From Desulfobacteraceae bacterium (GTDB lineage: Bacteria; Desulfobacterota; Desulfobacteria; Desulfobacterales; JAABPS01), in contig JAABPS010000084.1 in the NCBI GenBank assembly GCA_011391835.1, positions 1 through 9,770 of the forward strand: a DNA stretch of 9,770 nt, read 5' to 3'. The notes under the pieces are model-generated. The model was not told the origin of the DNA, did not search any database, and worked only from the letters and a program-made list of their open reading frames with translations. How positions within the stretch are numbered: the stretch's first letter is position 1; every line of letters starts with the position of its first letter. Of this stretch, positions 1 to 6,479 are shown one piece after another. The translations under genes were made by a program, and so were the position numbers.

Positions 1-341
1 ACAGATGAATTATCTATCGTATAGAACAGGTACGTACTATATTAATCTGTTTTTGGCAGCCAATATGCCGGCAGTAATTATCAGGAACTTTTGGGTGCCC
101 TATGGCATGATCTGCAGCATGAGTCCAAAGTGCAATTATTGGTATAATGCCGTTTTGGGGAGTCCTTCCGATTCCAAGCATAAGTGTTCAGGCTTATACA
201 TCCCCTTAATCGTCGATCTTTACAAGGACATTAAATGAAGTGTTCTGTAGCTCTCGCTCAATTTCACTATTGAACTTGTAATTGCGGTTTAATTACGCTA
301 TTTCGACTTGTAATGGGTGTATCCTTAGCTTGGAGGTTTAA
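1..341. other. Left-edge region without a supportable gene
   Basis: I see no recognisable gene here. A 77-codon open frame runs from about base 5 to 238 on the + strand. Its product is rich in Tyr, Trp, Asn and Cys, resembles no family I know, and its upstream signals are outside the window. The reverse strand has an overlapping open stretch of similar length that is equally unrecognisable, which argues that both are chance. Bases 239-341 are an AT-rich leader to the SCP2 gene, with the direct repeat listed separately. A remnant of a decayed gene is possible. Confidence 0.5.
274..314. repeat. 9-bp direct repeat ACTTGTAAT, two copies 32 bp apart
   Basis: ACTTGTAAT occurs at 274-282 and again at 306-314, a 32-bp offset or about three helical turns. 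It lies 28-68 bp upstream of the first good start codon. The second copy contains TGTAAT (309-314), a 5-of-6 match to a -10 box, but I find no convincing -35 at the right distance. The repeat is exact; an operator role is inference. Confidence 0.45.
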
Positions 342-743
342 ATGACAAAAATAATCCAGTATCTGACTCCCGACTGGCGTGATGAAGCTGAAAGGCGGCT
401 CAAATCCGAACTCAGCCCGGAACGAATGAATTTTATCACGTCATCCATGTCCAATATATACCTCGACTGCCCGAACGGAAAGGATAAGTATCTTTTTTTC
501 CGGTTCGAAAAGGGTCTGTTCGCAGATCTTATCCTCGGCGAGGGAGAACCGCCCGATGCCGAATTCAGGATTACCGGGAAATACGAAACTTTCGCCAGAA
601 TCTCAAGGGCTGAACTAGGTTCCCAGAAAGCCCTGATGACGGGGAAACTCAAGCTTAAGGGGAATATGATCAAAGCCCTTAAGCTGGCATCCATTGCCGA
701 CCGTCTCAACAAGGTTCTTTCCACAATTCCGGCAGCTTATTAA
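342..743 (+). CDS. SCP2 sterol-binding domain protein (lipid carrier-like)
   Basis: This is a 133-residue, single-domain protein of the SCP2 sterol-carrier family. These are small cytoplasmic proteins with a hydrophobic pocket that binds fatty acyl chains, acyl-CoA or sterol-like lipids. No catalytic residues are expected. The family signature is in the second half: a beta strand reading AEFRITGKYETFARI (about residues 71-85), then the glycine/lysine-rich turn LMTGKLKLKGN (about 98-108) and a C-terminal amphipathic helix. There is no signal peptide or membrane segment. The start is well supported, because GGAGG lies at 332-336, five bases before ATG 342. The gene is the first of three closely spaced genes, with 31 bp to the M24 gene. 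The ligand cannot be told from sequence. I am confident of the family but not of the physiological role. Confidence 0.88.
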   Translation: MTKIIQYLTPDWRDEAERRLKSELSPERMNFITSSMSNIYLDCPNGKDKYLFFRFEKGLFADLILGEGEPPDAEFRITGKYETFARISRAELGSQKALMTGKLKLKGNMIKALKLASIADRLNKVLSTIPAAY

Positions 744-774
744 ATCAATCGATCTTTTATATCGAGGAGATTTT

Positions 775-1992
775 ATGACAATTCAAAATGATCCATTTTT
801 TATCGATTTTCAGGCGCGCATCAGGATGATCCAATCTGAAATGGCTAAGGCGAATATAGACGTTTATCTAGGCTCCCGTCTGCGTACGCTATCATGGACT
901 CTTGATGCCTTCTGTCCCTGGCGCAGCTTTGTTGTAATACCGCCTGAAGGTCTTCCCACAGCCTTTACGTTTGTAATCGACGCCGCCCGTGTCGCCGATG
1001 ATAGCTGGCTTGACGAATCGAACGTATTTGGTTTCGCACCAATGGGAGGGCAGGACCAGATAGAGCTGATTTCAGATTTCATTAAGGACCTGCTTGCCGG
1101 AGGACGGGGCCGGATCGGGATCGAAAGCGGTATGTCAAATTATCTGCCGGAAGGAAACCTTACCCATTACGAGTTTGAGCGGTTTTCCGCAGCTCTGCCG
1201 GGCTGTGAACTTGTCAATGCGCACACTATCGTAGATAAGCTGTCCATGATAAAGGATGCCGGAACCATCAACCGATTTCGTGAAGCTTCCCGAATCGTTG
1301 ATATCGGGCATCAGGCGGTTTTCGATGCCCTGAAAGACGGTGGATACCGCGGGATGACCGAAACCGGGATCGCCGGTCTTGCAGCCTTTGCCATGCGCAG
1401 GGCGGGGAGCGAATGGGAATGGTCATTTACCGGCGGCAATGAAATTGCAAGCGGTTACCGGACAGGGCTGACCGGTGGAGCTTGCACACCGGCTTCCAGA
1501 AGAGAAATCATGGCAGGTGAGCCGCTGATGGTCGACATCCATGCAATGTTCAAATTAGGCCTCGGCGACCACTCACACAACTATCTGATTGCTCCGGTTA
1601 CTGACCGGCAATGGTGGCATGCCGGTAATTTCCTCGACATTGTCCGGCTAACGCTCAAGAGCTACAGAGCCGGAATTACTCCTTCGGAACTGGCTGAAAA
1701 GATGATGGGCTTTGCCGATGAACGGGGTTTTTCAGACTACATGGTACCAGGGTTCGAACATGGCATCGGCTTGATGGGGGATGAATGGCGCATCGGATTA
1801 AACGACGGACCGTTCCCATACTGGACAAACCCTGATCATGTTTACCAGGCTGGAGAACTTCTTATCTGTGCAATGCAATATGCCTGCCCTGAAGAAGGAA
1901 TAGGGTTCAGGTATGAAAATCCTGTTGTCATACACCCGGACAGGTGCGAACCGCTTTCGGTTTTTCCCTTAACTGTTGACGAAATAAAATAA
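775..1992 (+). CDS. M24 family peptidase-like protein (Xaa-Pro aminopeptidase fold)
   Basis: This 405-residue protein has the two-domain build of Xaa-Pro peptidases and creatinases: an N-terminal creatinase-like domain (about 10-165) and a C-terminal pita-bread M24 domain (about 170-395). Family members hydrolyse the bond before proline with a two-metal centre held by Asp, Asp, His, Glu and Glu. Visible ligands are D254 in VDIHAM, D265 in GDHSHNY (the correct 11-residue spacing), H329 in FEHGIGL and E381 in RYENP. The expected first Glu, normally in an EPG motif about 14 residues before the last one, is replaced by M367-Q368. The metal site may therefore be altered or the protein may not be a peptidase; creatinase itself is a metal-free relative. 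I start at ATG 775 because GAGGAGA sits at 764-770; an upstream in-frame codon at 694 would overlap the SCP2 gene. No signal peptide is seen, so it is probably cytoplasmic. Confidence 0.85.
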   Translation: MTIQNDPFFIDFQARIRMIQSEMAKANIDVYLGSRLRTLSWTLDAFCPWRSFVVIPPEGLPTAFTFVIDAARVADDSWLDESNVFGFAPMGGQDQIELISDFIKDLLAGGRGRIGIESGMSNYLPEGNLTHYEFERFSAALPGCELVNAHTIVDKLSMIKDAGTINRFREASRIVDIGHQAVFDALKDGGYRGMTETGIAGLAAFAMRRAGSEWEWSFTGGNEIASGYRTGLTGGACTPASRREIMAGEPLMVDIHAMFKLGLGDHSHNYLIAPVTDRQWWHAGNFLDIVRLTLKSYRAGITPSELAEKMMGFADERGFSDYMVPGFEHGIGLMGDEWRIGLNDGPFPYWTNPDHVYQAGELLICAMQYACPEEGIGFRYENPVVIHPDRCEPLSVFPLTVDEIK

Positions 1993-2014
1993 TGTAATAA
2001 AGTGATGAGATCAT

Positions 2015-2830
2015 TTGAAACCGATTAACTGTGGATCTTTTCAGATACCGGTGCTTGCTGCAGGAAAGGGCTGGCTGGTTGTAGATAAGCCTGCAGGCAT
2101 GACTGTCCACAATATGCCCGGAATGGATCTTTGCTCCTTTGTATTAACCCATCTTCAAAATGAAACAGCTGAAAAAGGGCAGATAGATTTTGACCCGGAA
2201 TTTGGCGTCAATCCTGTTAATCGTCTCGACAAGGAGGCGAGCGGCATTGTTATTACGGCCGCCTCACGGGAAATATTTCGGTTTTTTTCAAACCAGTTTC
2301 AATCCCGCCTGGTAATAAAGCGATATTCGGCTATTTTGCACGGCCTGCTCGAAAACCCGGGAGGAGATGATTTGTGGGGAATATGGCAGTGGCCTCTTTC
2401 AGATACTGCCGGAGGACGGGTTAATCCTGAAGGCCCGGGGCGCCGTCATAACACCGAAACACGTTACCGGGTTCTTGCCCATAGCTCTCATTATACGATG
2501 GTAGAAATTGAACTTCTCACGGGTCGGACCCATCAGATAAGGCGACACGCGAAACTGTCCGGTCACCCGGTTGCCGGTGACACGCGCTATGGCTCTGCCC
2601 GGGCAGCAAACTACCTTAAACGCAATTATGCGTTTGACCGTATTGCGCTCCATGCGCGTGCGCTTACATTGCTGCTGCCGGATGGAATATTTCCGAAAAC
2701 CATCGAAACCTCGTCAATTCCGCTTCAGATGCAGGAATTGTTTGGAAATGACGGTAACTGTTCAGCCACAGATTTAAACATAAGAACGCAGATAGATTTA
2801 AACACAGTAGCTAATCAGGCGTCAGAATAA
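2015..2830 (+). CDS. RluA-family RNA pseudouridine synthase
   Basis: This 271-residue enzyme belongs to the RluA family, which converts specific uridines in rRNA or tRNA to pseudouridine. The domain begins at VVDKPAGMTVHN (about 22-33). The active-site segment NRLDKEASGI carries the catalytic aspartate D72; the usual His of HRLD is Asn here. The substrate-binding motif LLTGRTHQIRRHAKLSGH, followed by PVAGDTRYG, lies at about 168-194. No N-terminal S4 domain is present, so it resembles the short RluA/TruC-like members. About 35 residues after the core form a hydrophilic tail. The start is TTG 2015: an in-frame TGA at 2006-2008 blocks any earlier start, and the next ATG falls inside the conserved VDKPAGM motif. 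The ribosome-binding site is weak (GATGAGA, about 2004-2010). Only 22 bp separate it from the M24 gene, suggesting cotranscription. The target nucleotide cannot be assigned. Confidence 0.9.
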   Translation: MKPINCGSFQIPVLAAGKGWLVVDKPAGMTVHNMPGMDLCSFVLTHLQNETAEKGQIDFDPEFGVNPVNRLDKEASGIVITAASREIFRFFSNQFQSRLVIKRYSAILHGLLENPGGDDLWGIWQWPLSDTAGGRVNPEGPGRRHNTETRYRVLAHSSHYTMVEIELLTGRTHQIRRHAKLSGHPVAGDTRYGSARAANYLKRNYAFDRIALHARALTLLLPDGIFPKTIETSSIPLQMQELFGNDGNCSATDLNIRTQIDLNTVANQASE

Positions 2831-2926
2831 AAAGGATACCTGATATTGTTAAGGTGATGCTTTGAGACCTTTGACTAATGATAGAATCATATGAGGCATA
2901 GTAGGAGATATGTGCCTTCGCAATAG

Positions 2927-2977
2927 TTATGCAAAGATCTCGCTTTGCCATTGTTCAGCTTGATAAAGGTTGATAAA
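2927..2977. repeat. Spacer dyad and 10-bp-period TTGATAAA repeat
   Basis: The 254-bp spacer 2831-3084 has no gene. It contains a stem GCAAAG (2931-2936) / CTTTGC (2943-2948) with a 6-nt loop, and two tandem TTGATAAA copies at 2960-2967 and 2970-2977, one helical turn apart. A weak sigma-70-like pair TTGTTC (2951-2956), 17 bp, TAAATT (2974-2979) overlaps the repeats and could drive the thioesterase gene. CGGGAG (2981-2986) can pair with CTCCCG (3015-3020), which is followed by CTTTTG; that could be a weak terminator but the loop is long. Confidence 0.35.
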
Positions 2978-3084
2978 TTGCGGGAGAAGACAATGCTTCT
3001 ATTCTGGATTATGACTCCCGGCTTTTGATTTCTGAGCAATTACAAATGATCATGCCGGTAAAAGTACCAAAGGAGCAACAGAGA

Positions 3085-3546
3085 ATGAATGAATTTCCTG
3101 AAAACGCTGTGGAGATGATAAACGAACTATTAGGCGGATTCAACAAATCTATTGGGCTTCGTTTCATCAAAGCCGTCCGGGACGAGTATGTTGCCGAAAT
3201 AAAAATCGACGAGAGACACCTTCAACCTTATGGTATAGTACATGGAGGCGTATACTCCGGCATAATCGAGACATTGTGCAGCACAGGCGCGGCATTGAAT
3301 GTGTTTTCCGAAGGGAAAACCGCTGTGGGGCTTGAAAACACAACCTCTTTCCTGCGGGCAGTTCGCTCCGGAACATTGCGCTGCACCGCCAGACCGGTAT
3401 TGACAGGAAAACGCTCACACGTGTGGGAAGCGCAGGTAACGGATGACCGCGACCGGCTGGTCGCTACCGGCCGTGTGCGGCTGATAATACTCGAACCCGG
3501 ATCAGAGGCAGACGGCATAACCGTCGAACTGAACACCAAACCATAG
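3085..3546 (+). CDS. Hotdog-fold thioesterase, PaaI/EntH-like
   Basis: This 153-residue protein has the hotdog fold of the PaaI/EntH (YbdB) acyl-CoA thioesterases, which hydrolyse acyl-CoA, often aromatic or misloaded acyl groups, in the cytoplasm as tetramers. The family signature is clear: GIVHGGVYSGIIETLCS carries H53-G54-G55 and the catalytic acid E62, at almost the same position as in E. coli EntH. A second conserved region, GLENTTSFLRAVRSG (about 77-91), is the strand lining the CoA tunnel. I choose ATG 3085 over a TTG 20 codons upstream because AAGGAG at 3070-3075 is nine bases before it and the family normally starts near here. The spacing (254 bp before, 136 bp after) suggests its own transcript. 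The substrate cannot be predicted; a housekeeping proofreading role or aromatic degradation are both possible. Confidence 0.85.
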   Translation: MNEFPENAVEMINELLGGFNKSIGLRFIKAVRDEYVAEIKIDERHLQPYGIVHGGVYSGIIETLCSTGAALNVFSEGKTAVGLENTTSFLRAVRSGTLRCTARPVLTGKRSHVWEAQVTDDRDRLVATGRVRLIILEPGSEADGITVELNTKP

Positions 3547-3682
3547 TGATTCTCAGCAAAAAGATAAGCCGGGTTCCATCTTTCCGGAAGTATAAATTGA
3601 CAAATTCCGAAAAGTATGCGAAAGCGCAAACATTGAAGCGATTGTGAATACAAACTGTTTCAGTTTAAATCACGGAGGGAGA

Positions 3683-4594
3683 ATGGCAAGAAGATATGGT
3701 ATGGTGATCCTGTTGATACTTTTTAGTGTTGGATTGCTCGATGTCCAGGGGGCAGCAGGATTATCAAAATCATCAAAATCGAAAGCAGTTCATAAGAAGC
3801 ATTCGTCCGTCAAAGTCAAGCGGACTCCCCGGAAACTCATTCTACGCTCCGCTTCCGCATTGGTGATGGACCAGCAGACAGGTGAGTTTCTGGTTCAGAA
3901 ACAGTCAAAGATGGTATTACCCATTGCATCCATCACCAAACTCATGACCGCAATGGTAGTGCTGGATGCCCATATCGACCTCGAGGAATTAATTACCATT
4001 GAACCCTCAGACGTGGACACTCTTTGCTACAGCCCATCCCGCCTTCCCGTGGGCACAAGTCTCACACGTGAAGATGCCCTGCTGTTGACCTTAATGGCTT
4101 CCGAAAACCGCGCTGCTCATGCTCTTGGGCGGACTTACCCTGGCGGTCTCGAAGCCTTTATTCTTGAAATGAACGCCAAGGCCGGATTGCTGGGACTTTC
4201 CAGAACGCGTTTCGAAGATACCTCCGGACTCTCCAGCGGCAACACCTCCTCCGCTCAGGACCTGGCTATGATGGTGGACGCAGCTTACCAATATAGTCTT
4301 GTCAGGGAATTCACCACCCGGGAAGAAGCTTCGATTCAATCAGGGCGCCGCAAAATAGAATTCCATAATACCAATCGCCTGATCCAGAACCCGCGCTGGC
4401 AGATTGGTCTCTCCAAAACAGGCTTCACTAATGAGGCCGGCCGCTGCCTGGTAATGCAAGTTTCTGTAGCTAAGCGGTCACTTCTAATTGTGCTGCTTGA
4501 TTCTCAAGGCAAGCTAACCCGTCTCGCAGACGCTAACCGTATCAGGCACTGGATGGAGGAACAATCATCGGCACGACGGAAAAGGCAGGGATGA
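3683..4594 (+). CDS. pbpG: D-alanyl-D-alanine endopeptidase, PBP7-like (peptidase S11)
   Basis: This 303-residue, low-molecular-weight penicillin-binding protein is expected to cleave D-Ala-meso-DAP cross-links in periplasmic peptidoglycan. All three serine acyl-enzyme motifs are present: S83-I-T-K86, S140-E-N142 and K245-T-G247. PBP7-specific context is also seen, such as SENRAA, the YPGG motif, MNAKA, and FHNTNRL before the KTG strand. The N-terminus is a Sec signal: MARRYG, a hydrophobic stretch MVILLILFSVGLL, and a likely cleavage after AAG near residue 26. A Lys/Ser-rich linker (about 28-50) follows, as in other members. The start is ATG 3683 with GGAGGG at 3674-3679; a GTG 13 codons upstream (3644) would spoil the signal peptide. 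A TTGACA box at 3597-3602 lies upstream but has no good -10. There is no C-terminal membrane anchor. The symbol rests on similarity to E. coli PBP7. Confidence 0.88.
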   Translation: MARRYGMVILLILFSVGLLDVQGAAGLSKSSKSKAVHKKHSSVKVKRTPRKLILRSASALVMDQQTGEFLVQKQSKMVLPIASITKLMTAMVVLDAHIDLEELITIEPSDVDTLCYSPSRLPVGTSLTREDALLLTLMASENRAAHALGRTYPGGLEAFILEMNAKAGLLGLSRTRFEDTSGLSSGNTSSAQDLAMMVDAAYQYSLVREFTTREEASIQSGRRKIEFHNTNRLIQNPRWQIGLSKTGFTNEAGRCLVMQVSVAKRSLLIVLLDSQGKLTRLADANRIRHWMEEQSSARRKRQG

Positions 4595-4941
4595 ACCGGA
4601 TATTGACCGCAATATGTGCCGGGGATTCAGAGGTATAACACGAGAGAAATTTAAGGTACTTTTTAAAAAGACATATAAAGTGATGTTCGGCGAGCACTCA
4701 TTCCCGTAGCACAATATCCAGCACACCTCGATTAAGATGCATGATTTCAAAACATAATAATTGAAGTTATTTTGGCTGAATTTTGCTGTTTCTAAAATTC
4801 ACCCCGCTTAAAAATAAATCCTGATTTTCTTTTTTCCTGACATTTCATTTTGAATATTTAATAAGCTATGGTATTCAAATCAGCACTGTTCCAATCTTTA
4901 GATGTAGTTGATGCAATATTATGAAAATGAGGTTCTATAGA
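4595..4941. other. AT-rich spacer with hairpin, palindrome and inverted repeat
   Basis: This 347-bp stretch has no supportable gene. Just after the endopeptidase stop is a hairpin: CCGG (4596-4599) and ATATTG (4600-4605), loop ACCG, CAATAT (4610-4615), bulge GTG, CCGG (4619-4622). No T-run follows, so it is not a clear intrinsic terminator. CTTTTTAAAAAG (4659-4670) is a perfect 12-bp palindrome. From about 4760 to 4940 the sequence is strikingly AT-rich. It holds an 8-bp inverted repeat TTTGAATA (4849-4856) / TATTCAAA (4872-4879) 60-90 bp upstream of the next start, whose arms overlap a weak TTGAAT-16-TATTCA promoter-like pair. Confidence 0.5.
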
Positions 4942-6231
4942 ATGAAGAAGGCAATTAAAGCGCTTTCCCCGTTACTTTTTATAATACTTTACGTGTCCGG
5001 TCCGTTAGCCGCTGAAAAAATGAACAAGCCTGTAATAACGACGGTTGAAAACTCCATAGCCATTTTTGACTTTGAAATCATAACCGGGGATAAAAGCCTT
5101 TCCCGGCCTCTTTCAGAAAGTGTAATTAATGAGTTTTCTCAATCCGGCAAATACAAAGTGATAGACCAGAGCAACATGGACAAAATACTCAAAGAGAAGA
5201 AATTCCTGATGTCCGGCTGCGTGGCGGAGGAGTGCAAAGTAGAGGCCGGACGGACACTTGGTGTGGGAAAGATAGTAAATGGCTCCCTCAGTCTTGAGAG
5301 AAAGACATATTATCTCACACTTAAGTTGATAGACGTCAAAACCGGAAAGGCGGAGATTTCTGCCAAAGATGAATGCAAGTGCGAACTTGACGAACTGCTC
5401 GTATCAACAAAGAGACTTGCAAAAAAACTTCTTATTGAGCCCAAAATCACCAATTCCATCGGCATGACATTTATATATATCAAGCCCGGCATATTCATGA
5501 TGGGTTCACCTCCGGATGAACAGAGAAGAGATAGTGATGAGATTCAGCACCAGGTGACTCTGACAAATGGATTTTACATGCAGACAACCGAGGTAACACA
5601 GAAGCAGTGGCAATCGATTATGAAAAAAAACCCGTCTCATTTCAAAAACTGTGGAGGTGACTGCCCGGTTGAGCAGGTTTCGTGGAATGATGCCCAGGAA
5701 TTTATAAAGCGGTTGAATAAGAATGAAGGTGTCAACTGCTATCGCCTTCCTACAGAAGCCGAGTGGGAGTACGCCGTAAGAGCGGGGACCACAACACCTT
5801 TTTATACCGGAAACTGCCTGTCAACCGATCAGGCTAATTATGATGGACATTATCCCTTTTCAGGCTGTTCAAAAGGAATACACAGAGACACAACGGTCAA
5901 AACAAGATCCTTTTCTCCAAACGCATGGGGGCTTTATGATATGCACGGAAATGTCTGGGAATGGTGTCAGGACTGGAAGGAAGATTATCCATCCGGCAGC
6001 GTTACCGATCCTGCCGGCCCTTCATCGGGCTTGAACCGGGTAAATCGGGGCGGCAGCTGGTTCAACGACGCGAGGAGCTGCGTTGCGGCGAATCGCAGCG
6101 ACACAGCCCCGGATACCAGGAGCCTTCGCATAGGGTTCCGCCTTTCAAGGACACCTTTAACCGAAAAAGTTGAGCAACCTGTAACATCAGTTACCGTAAC
6201 AGAAACTGAAAATAAACTCAAGCAACCATAG
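4942..6231 (+). CDS. Exported CsgG/LpoB-like domain fused to FGE-sulfatase (C-type lectin) fold; candidate DGR target
   Basis: This 429-residue protein starts with a Sec signal (MKKAIKALSP, hydrophobic core LLFIILYV, likely cut after PLAA near residue 24; no lipobox Cys). The domain at about 30-165 resembles the CsgG/LpoB/FlgO-type fold: IAIFDFEI, a helix with YKVIDQSNMDKILKE, then SGCVAEEC, LGVGKIVNGSL and a strand ending LIDVKTGK. The FGE-sulfatase domain spans about 171-403 with NSIGMTF, GIFMMGSPPDEQRRDSDE, PVEQVSWNDAQEFIKRLN, YRLPTEAEWEYAVRAGT, NAWGLYDMHGNVWEWCQDW and GGSW...IGFRL. True FGE uses a Cys pair here; the first is N375 and only C380 remains, so oxidase activity is unlikely and a binding or scaffold role is more plausible. 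A 26-residue Thr/Glu/Lys-rich tail follows. I prefer ATG 4942 over 4921 because TGAGG (4928-4932) is nine bases before it. The segment encoding residues 366-403 is unusual; see the separate entry. Confidence 0.88.
   Translation: MKKAIKALSPLLFIILYVSGPLAAEKMNKPVITTVENSIAIFDFEIITGDKSLSRPLSESVINEFSQSGKYKVIDQSNMDKILKEKKFLMSGCVAEECKVEAGRTLGVGKIVNGSLSLERKTYYLTLKLIDVKTGKAEISAKDECKCELDELLVSTKRLAKKLLIEPKITNSIGMTFIYIKPGIFMMGSPPDEQRRDSDEIQHQVTLTNGFYMQTTEVTQKQWQSIMKKNPSHFKNCGGDCPVEQVSWNDAQEFIKRLNKNEGVNCYRLPTEAEWEYAVRAGTTTPFYTGNCLSTDQANYDGHYPFSGCSKGIHRDTTVKTRSFSPNAWGLYDMHGNVWEWCQDWKEDYPSGSVTDPAGPSSGLNRVNRGGSWFNDARSCVAANRSDTAPDTRSLRIGFRLSRTPLTEKVEQPVTSVTVTETENKLKQP
6037..6150 (+). other. Candidate DGR-type variable region inside the FGE-fold gene
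   Basis: Codons 366-403 form a GC island: 66 of 97 bases in 6046-6142 are G or C, against 33 of 89 in 6143-6231 and 57 of 105 in 5941-6045 (hand counts). In the FGE/C-type-lectin family this is the ligand-facing end of the fold, the part diversified in known retroelement targets. Scaffold positions are conserved (GGSW, AR, C380, NR, PD, R393, IGFRL). The expected variable positions read TTC, AAC, GAC, AGC, AGC, GAC, ACA, GCC, ACC, AGC, CTT, CGC: ten of twelve end in C, as expected of AAC codons changed at their adenines. GGGTTCCGCC at 6133-6142 would be a fitting 3' homing end. No template repeat or reverse transcriptase is in the window. Ordinary FGE paralogues share part of this pattern, so the call is tentative. 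Confidence 0.4.
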
Positions 6232-6348
6232 ATTCCGCGACAACCGGAACAACCGCGATGGACAGCCACTTCTCATCGCCAAGACAATAAGGCAGTTCGG
6301 ATGGCTGTTGCTACCATTTGTTTGTCTGAAGTCAATATACGACTGAAT

Positions 6349-6364
6349 GTATTCAAATCTCAGC
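6349..6364. repeat. GTATTCAAATC motif shared with the upstream region of the FGE-fold gene
   Basis: GTATTCAAATC at 6349-6359, followed by T then CAGC, matches GTATTCAAATC-AGC at 4871-4884. Both copies are intergenic and both precede a gene: 58 bp before ATG 4942 and about 116 bp before ATG 6480. The 6349 copy overlaps a small dyad TGAAT-GT-ATTCA (6344-6355); the other is one arm of the TTTGAATA/TATTCAAA inverted repeat. A shared regulator site is inference. The rest of the 248-bp spacer 6232-6404 holds only a small stem TTCCG/CGGAA (6233-6249) with no T-run. Confidence 0.35.
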
Positions 6365-6404
6365 CATCTCTGTCAACAGTAACAGAATTTCTCCTGCCTT
6401 TGGT

Positions 6405-6433
6405 TTGACATCTGCGGTGCTGCTTGTTATAAC
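6405..6433 (+). promoter_or_regulatory. Sigma-70 promoter for the two-component pair, with a palindrome over the -10
   Basis: TTGACA at 6405-6410 is a perfect -35, followed by exactly 17 bp and TATAAC (6428-6433), a 5-of-6 match to the -10 consensus. TG at 6425-6426... positions 6425-6427 read TGT in the extended -10 context, which strengthens it. TTGTTATAACAA (6424-6435) is a perfect 12-bp palindrome over the -10 and could be a repressor or activator site. Transcription would start near 6440, giving a leader of about 40 nt before ATG 6480. Confidence 0.75.
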
Positions 6434-6479
6434 AAATATAAATTATCAAGAGCAAATAACAGGTGGGCATTGGTGTCAA

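Noticed and set aside
5..238. 77-codon open frame at the left edge
   Set aside because: Its composition is odd, it has no recognisable family, no visible start signals, and an equally open frame lies opposite on the other strand.
500..515. GGTTCGAAA resembling a tRNA T-loop (also near 1751)
   Set aside because: Both lie inside well-supported coding regions and no cloverleaf can be built around them.
3597..3602. Perfect TTGACA before the endopeptidase gene
   Set aside because: No -10-like hexamer occurs at 15-19 bp spacing, so I do not call it a promoter.
4596..4622. Hairpin after the endopeptidase stop as a terminator
   Set aside because: The stem is real but is followed by GGGATTCAG, not a T-run.
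4772..4787. Sigma-54-like TTGGC...TTTTGCT upstream of the FGE-fold gene
   Set aside because: The GG and GC elements are separated by nine bases instead of ten, a change that normally abolishes sigma-54 recognition. The site also lies about 155 nt before the start codon.
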